Source: Bacteroidota bacterium (GTDB lineage Bacteria > Bacteroidota > Bacteroidia > Chitinophagales > Chitinophagaceae). From it: 45,206 nucleotides of DNA. The stretch spans positions 1-45,206 of the forward strand of contig JABDDT010000018.1 in assembly GCA_013287475.1 (NCBI GenBank), in the 5' to 3' direction. Each line of letters starts with the position of its first letter. The stretch's first letter is position 1. The notes beneath the pieces are model-generated. The model did not search any database. It saw only the letters and a program-made list of their open reading frames with translations, and was not told the DNA's origin. Shown piece by piece: positions 42,032 through 45,206 of the stretch. The position numbers and the translations under genes are program-made.

Positions 42032-43018
42032 CTACTTATTCAGGTACATGACTTCTTTTACCATCCTTACCACTTTTTCTACTGAAGGCATGGCAGCAGC
42101 AACCAGATTCGCAGCATAATGAAGTGGCGCATCTGCATAGGTAAGACGGCGGATAGGTGCATCCAGAAAGTCGAATCCCTCTTTCTGTATAGTGTAAGCG
42201 ATTTCGGAAGAAATGGAGGAAAAGGGCCACTGTTCTTCAACAATCACTAAACGATTTGTTTTCTTTACGCTTTCCAATATGGTCATCCAATCCAATGGGC
42301 GAATCGTTCTCAGATCAACTACTTCAGTGCTGATATTTTCTTTCTCCAGTTCAGCTGCTGCTGCCAGCGATATTTTCATCATTTTATTATATGAAACGAT
42401 GGTAACATCAGTTCCAGTTCTGGCAATTGATGCCTTTCCCAGTTCAATATAATATTCTTCATCGGGGACTTCCGATTTATCACCGTACATCACTTCACTC
42501 TCCATAAAAATTACGGGATCCTCTTCATAGCGGATAGCTTGTTTAAGCAATCCTTTGGCATCGTAGCCATTACTGGGAGAAACCACCTTGATACCGGGAA
42601 TATTTGCATAATAACTTTCATAAGCAGTTGAATGCTGGGCACCGAGTTGTCCGGCCGATCCATTAGGACCACGGAAAACAATGGGACAATTTATCTGGCC
42701 GCCACTCATTGCGAGCATTTTTGAAGCGGTATTTAAAATCTGGTCGAATGCCAGATTTGCAAAGTTAAAAGTCATAAACTCCAGTATAGGACGCAGGCCA
42801 TTCTGGGCTGCACCCACCCCAAGTGCTGTGAAGCCCAGTTCAGAAATGGGAGTATCTATTACCCGTTTCGGACCAAATTCATCCAGCATTCCCTGGCTTA
42901 CCTTATAAGCTCCATTGTATTCTGCCACTTCTTCACCCATCAGAAAAACACGGTCGTCCCGGCGCATTTCTTCATTCATGGCTTCACGTAAAGCTTCCCG
43001 GAAAGCAATTTGTCTCAT
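42032..43018 (-). CDS. pdhB: pyruvate dehydrogenase E1 component, beta subunit
   Basis: Beta half of the thiamine-diphosphate-dependent E1 of the pyruvate dehydrogenase complex. The 328-residue product starts MRQIAFREALREAMNEEM and contains VFLMGEEVAEYNGAYKVSQGM (with the Glu that activates thiamine), DTPISELGFTALGVGAA, RGPNGSAGQLGAQHS and VVDLRTIRPLDW. This matches PdhB rather than the branched-chain E1 beta. The alpha subunit gene is not adjacent, which is common in Bacteroidota. A clear promoter is found 22 nt before the ATG (43040-43069). The fucosidase gene lies 34 nt downstream and could share the transcript. Confidence 0.95.
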   Translation of the reverse strand: MRQIAFREALREAMNEEMRRDDRVFLMGEEVAEYNGAYKVSQGMLDEFGPKRVIDTPISELGFTALGVGAAQNGLRPILEFMTFNFANLAFDQILNTASKMLAMSGGQINCPIVFRGPNGSAGQLGAQHSTAYESYYANIPGIKVVSPSNGYDAKGLLKQAIRYEEDPVIFMESEVMYGDKSEVPDEEYYIELGKASIARTGTDVTIVSYNKMMKISLAAAAELEKENISTEVVDLRTIRPLDWMTILESVKKTNRLVIVEEQWPFSSISSEIAYTIQKEGFDFLDAPIRRLTYADAPLHYAANLVAAAMPSVEKVVRMVKEVMYLNK

Positions 43019-43039
43019 TTATATGAATTTAAGGAGGTG

Positions 43040-43069
43040 CAAAAGTATTGAGGAATGAGGAATCGGCAA
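43040..43069 (-). promoter_or_regulatory. Bacteroidota-type promoter for pdhB
   Basis: On the minus strand, TTG (43069-43067) and TACTTTTG (43047-43040, perfect TAnnTTTG) with a 19-bp spacer. The pdhB ATG follows 21 nt later. Confidence 0.8.
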
Positions 43070-43189
43070 TGGAGATTTTTACTTAATCGTCTGTTTTTAG
43101 CTGAAAATCGAAGGATTGATATGCTTTATCGAATAAGTTATGAAAAGGCTTCAATCCGGACCATCTTTGTATTGTCAACGCGTCGAAAA

Positions 43190-43500
43190 ATCCTCTGAAA
43201 TACCAAGAATTACCAAGTCCTGAAAAACCAAACGAATTTGAACTCTTAAATCCTAACCGGCATAAAAACCAAATCCGAAAAACCAGTTGAATTAAACCTA
43301 AACCCTATTCAGTAGAAAAAACTTATTCTGAAAAAAAGAGAATTAGAATCCAATCCGAAAGCAAAATCCAAATCCGAGAAAACCAGTAAGAAAGCGAATC
43401 CAATCCCGAAACCATCCGGTCATCCATTGAAAATCCGAAACCAATTAAATCCATCCTATTGAAAACAATCGACCAGTATCGTTGAAAACCGGACCCTTAG
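43190..43500. repeat. degenerate AATCCGAAAACCA repeat region
   Basis: The gap 43070-43558 has no gene. From about 43190 it is A/C-rich on the plus strand, with many near-copies of a 13-16 bp motif: AAATCCGAAAAACCAG (43271), CAATCCGAAAG (43351), AAATCCGAGAAAACCAG (43370), CAATCCCGAAACCA (43401), AAATCCGAAACCA (43431), and looser variants elsewhere. Spacing is irregular. No open frame of note spans it. Confidence 0.7.
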
Positions 43501-43558
43501 AAACACTTTATCCTTCATGATCATGTTTACATGTTAATTTACCCGGTTTAACGAATTG

Positions 43559-43594
43559 AAAAAAGCCGTCCCACAAAATGCAGGGCGGCTTTTT
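43559..43594 (-). terminator. terminator after the DUF4907 gene (bidirectional shape)
   Basis: The plus-strand arms AAAAAAGCCGTCCC (43559-43572) and GGGCGGCTTTTT (43583-43594) pair with one bulged base around a 10-nt loop. The T tract is present on both strands. It lies 16 nt after the DUF4907 stop. Confidence 0.88.
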
Positions 43595-43610
43595 CATTAA
43601 AATCTACATA

Positions 43611-43946
43611 TCACTTTTTAGCGATTCCCAGACTGTCGAGATCTCTGCTGGTAATAGTGGGTGGCAGATTGTTGCTTATTTTTTTTATTACAAGGTTGCC
43701 AACTAACAAGGCATCATCCGCAGATTTAAAACCCTGTTTTCCCGGGACAGCCGGCATGAATTCCTGCTTTATATAAATCCTGTTATCAGCCAGCACATTG
43801 TATCCCCATCCATATACAGTTTGTACTGCTTCAGCATGAAGAAATATTTTTCCTTCCTGCATTTTTTGTCTGCTGAAAAAAATTACCGCGAAGCAAATCA
43901 GCAACGCGGTAATTCCGATAAGTGAATATTTATTTCTAATTGTCAT
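43611..43946 (-). CDS. DUF4907 membrane-anchored protein
   Basis: A 111-residue protein of unknown function. One N-terminal hydrophobic helix (about residues 8-26, LIGITALLICFAVIFFS) is a signal anchor. The body contains VYGWGYNVLADNRIYIKQEF, PAVPGKQGFKS and PPTITSRDLDSLGI, which match the DUF4907 family of Bacteroidota. Its ATG at 43946 lies inside the last codons of the kelch gene (11-nt overlap), so it is translationally coupled to it; a longer frame starting further upstream is less likely. The fixed neighbourhood with a kelch lipoprotein suggests a shared envelope role, which remains unknown. Confidence 0.82.
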   Translation of the reverse strand: MTIRNKYSLIGITALLICFAVIFFSRQKMQEGKIFLHAEAVQTVYGWGYNVLADNRIYIKQEFMPAVPGKQGFKSADDALLVGNLVIKKISNNLPPTITSRDLDSLGIAKK

Positions 43947-44964
43947 TAGGATTCTCGGTAACGTTGGGTTGGAACTGACGAAGATAATCAGATGCACCCG
44001 CCTGGCCTGCAGAACTTCTACCGGTTGCTATATACCCAAGGCCGGCAACATTGAATCCAACTCCACCTGAAGTTGCAGGTCCTTCAAAAGGTGTTTTGGG
44101 TGTCCAGAGATCCGATGCAAAATCATATTCCCAGGTGTAAGTATAATAAACACCATTTTCACCGGTACTGATATAACCTTTGTCACCGATTACAAAAGCT
44201 GATGCATTCCAGCGAACAATATTGGTATAACCATCATCGTAAGAATCACTGCTGTAATTGGTAATATGACGAAGCTCTGTCCATTTTAATGAATCAGAAG
44301 CAGGATTGAATACCCAGAAATCAGACTGCACAGTACCACTGTTTACTCCTGTCACTACATACGCCTGATTATTATAAGTGAAAGCAACTGCACCATATCT
44401 TTTATTTCCACTGAAACCTATATCACTCCAGGTATCTGTAGAAGGATCATATTGATAAAAATCTTTCAGTGCATTACTTCCATCAAAACCGGTACCTACA
44501 TATCCTAAACTTCCCAAACCGAAAGCAACTGCTTCATAACGCGGACTTCCCGCAAAATTTGATTTTTGGGTCCATGCATTTAATACGGGATCAAATTCAT
44601 AAAAATCGTTCAGATAATTAAACCCATCATACCCTGTTCCACAATAACCCTTAGTTGTTGTAGCAAAACCAACTGCTGAACTTCTTGCTGTATTTGGCGG
44701 CATGCTGGATACCTGTGACCAGATATTATTCGATGGATCATATTTCCAGAAATCAGTGTATCGGGTGTTCAAACCATCCCAGCCTGTTCCAACATATGCA
44801 AAATTGCCAATAACGAATGAAACTGCTTCACTACGCGCAGGCCCGTTCAACTGTGACTCTGTTACCCAGTTACCGCTTTGAGTGTATGGAACATTATTTT
44901 TCGAGCAGGAAAACAGGCTTAATAAAATGGAAAAAGTAAATAAATGGAAGTAGATCCGCTTCAT
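43936..44964 (-). CDS. kelch-repeat lipoprotein (six-bladed propeller)
   Basis: A 342-residue exported protein. The signal peptide ends in a lipobox (FSILLSLFSCSK; Cys20), so it is probably lipidated. Six repeats of about 47-52 residues follow, each with a pattern like ARSEAVSFVIGNFAYVGTG, then DFWKYDPSNNIWSQ. This is the bacterial kelch motif, and six copies should form a closed beta-propeller. No catalytic cysteine-tyrosine pair of galactose oxidase is seen, so a binding role is more likely than an enzymatic one. The gene overlaps the DUF4907 gene by 11 nt, which marks them as a two-gene unit ended by the terminator at 43559-43594. Confidence 0.9.
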   Translation of the reverse strand: MKRIYFHLFTFSILLSLFSCSKNNVPYTQSGNWVTESQLNGPARSEAVSFVIGNFAYVGTGWDGLNTRYTDFWKYDPSNNIWSQVSSMPPNTARSSAVGFATTTKGYCGTGYDGFNYLNDFYEFDPVLNAWTQKSNFAGSPRYEAVAFGLGSLGYVGTGFDGSNALKDFYQYDPSTDTWSDIGFSGNKRYGAVAFTYNNQAYVVTGVNSGTVQSDFWVFNPASDSLKWTELRHITNYSSDSYDDGYTNIVRWNASAFVIGDKGYISTGENGVYYTYTWEYDFASDLWTPKTPFEGPATSGGVGFNVAGLGYIATGRSSAGQAGASDYLRQFQPNVTENPNDN

Positions 44965-45081
44965 ATTGTTGTATTAATAATACGGTGTTTTGTAGCGATA
45001 AAAGTATTTTATTTGCAGCGCGAAATACGGACAATTCGGGGGATTTCACAAAAATTTATCAAATAACGCTATGCGTTTCAA

Positions 45082-45112
45082 TTGTTAATCGATTTCAAAA
45101 AACATACTTTTG
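45082..45112 (+). promoter_or_regulatory. Bacteroidota-type promoter for the gene at the window end
   Basis: TTG at 45082-45084 and TACTTTTG at 45105-45112 (perfect TAnnTTTG) with a 20-bp spacer. An ATG follows 30 nt later at 45143. Confidence 0.75.
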
Positions 45113-45142
45113 CCCTTTTAGAAAGTGCGGAAAGACGAATAA

Positions 45143-45206
45143 ATGAAATTGTACAACCCGATACCTGACATTCTAGTTTGCCGCATAAGACCTGTCAGAT
45201 TTTTTC
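45143..45206 (+). CDS. start of an unidentified gene (runs off window)
   Basis: An ATG at 45143, preceded directly by an in-frame TAA, opens a frame that stays open to the window end: MKLYNPIPDILVCRIRPVRF and one more residue. A strong promoter lies 30 nt upstream, which makes this a likely real start. Twenty-one codons are too few to name a family. Confidence 0.5.
   Translation, partial: MKLYNPIPDILVCRIRPVRFF

Noticed and set aside
43031-43039. AAGGAGGTG as a Shine-Dalgarno site
   Set aside because: It lies on the plus strand with no suitable start codon after it, while the gene here (pdhB) is on the minus strand.
1-45206. Defence island, prophage, toxin-antitoxin or biosynthetic cluster
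   Set aside because: All long frames are accounted for by housekeeping, envelope and metabolic genes; no integrase, nuclease-helicase pair, reverse transcriptase, toxin-antitoxin pair or synthase cluster was seen.

Overview
The window reads as a chromosomal stretch of a Bacteroidota bacterium, most likely a member of the Chitinophagaceae or a close relative. The evidence is a TonB-dependent receptor with a carboxypeptidase-regulatory-like N-terminus, an OmpA protein with thrombospondin type-3 repeats, Bacteroidota-specific small families (DUF4295 after rpmG, DUF4907 beside a kelch lipoprotein), Tat-exported Gfo/Idh/MocA oxidoreductases, a GH29 fucosidase, a bacillithiol enzyme, promoters of the Bacteroidota type (TTG, 16-20 bp, TAnnTTTG), and an almost complete lack of Shine-Dalgarno sequences. 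Gene density is high and there is no insertion sequence, phage, integrase, CRISPR array or recognisable defence system.

Layout. 1-2.1 kb (minus): partial NUDIX hydrolase, YfiT/DinB-type metal-dependent transferase, orphan ABC ATPase, CAP-domain secreted protein. 2.2-6.4 kb: aspartate kinase (plus), overlapping L,D-transpeptidase with a TonB-C-like tail (minus), purK-purE operon (plus). 6.5-9.5 kb (minus): bshC and rimO. 9.7-12.6 kb: nhaA (plus), then ftsY and the rpmB-rpmG-DUF4295 ribosomal operon (minus). 12.8-16.8 kb (plus): ppk1-ppx polyphosphate pair and panB. 17-26.2 kb (plus): TonB-dependent receptor, ALDH7-type aldehyde dehydrogenase, OmpA/TSP3 protein, S8 protease, MFS transporter. 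26.3-28.5 kb (minus): S41 tail-specific protease. 28.6-32.7 kb (plus): tRNA-His, a secreted mini-protein, topA, SirB1-like protein. 33-40.3 kb (minus): two tandem Gfo/Idh/MocA paralogs, OsmC, FKBP, cdd, lepB, and an NtrC-like regulator without a DNA-binding domain. 40.4-45.2 kb: a possible structured RNA and 45-residue membrane peptide (plus), GH29 fucosidase and pdhB (minus), a 590-bp repeat-rich gap, a DUF4907/kelch pair (minus), and the first codons of a promoter-led gene (plus).

Genes that work together: purK/purE (AIR to CAIR), ppk1/ppx (polyphosphate synthesis and breakdown), bshC with the YfiT-like protein (bacillithiol synthesis and possibly use), rpmB/rpmG/DUF4295 (ribosome), and kelch/DUF4907 (unknown envelope function).

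The most unusual signal is not a gene. About ten intergenic gaps carry short tandem arrays with a strict unit of 7, 8 or 11 bp (for example GCGTTAA, GGCTTTA/G, CCCATACT, TAGTGTGG, ATTGTTA). Most begin or end within about 10 nt of a stop codon, several are inverted on themselves to form long hairpins, and the unit sequence differs from gap to gap. I do not know a named family that describes them.
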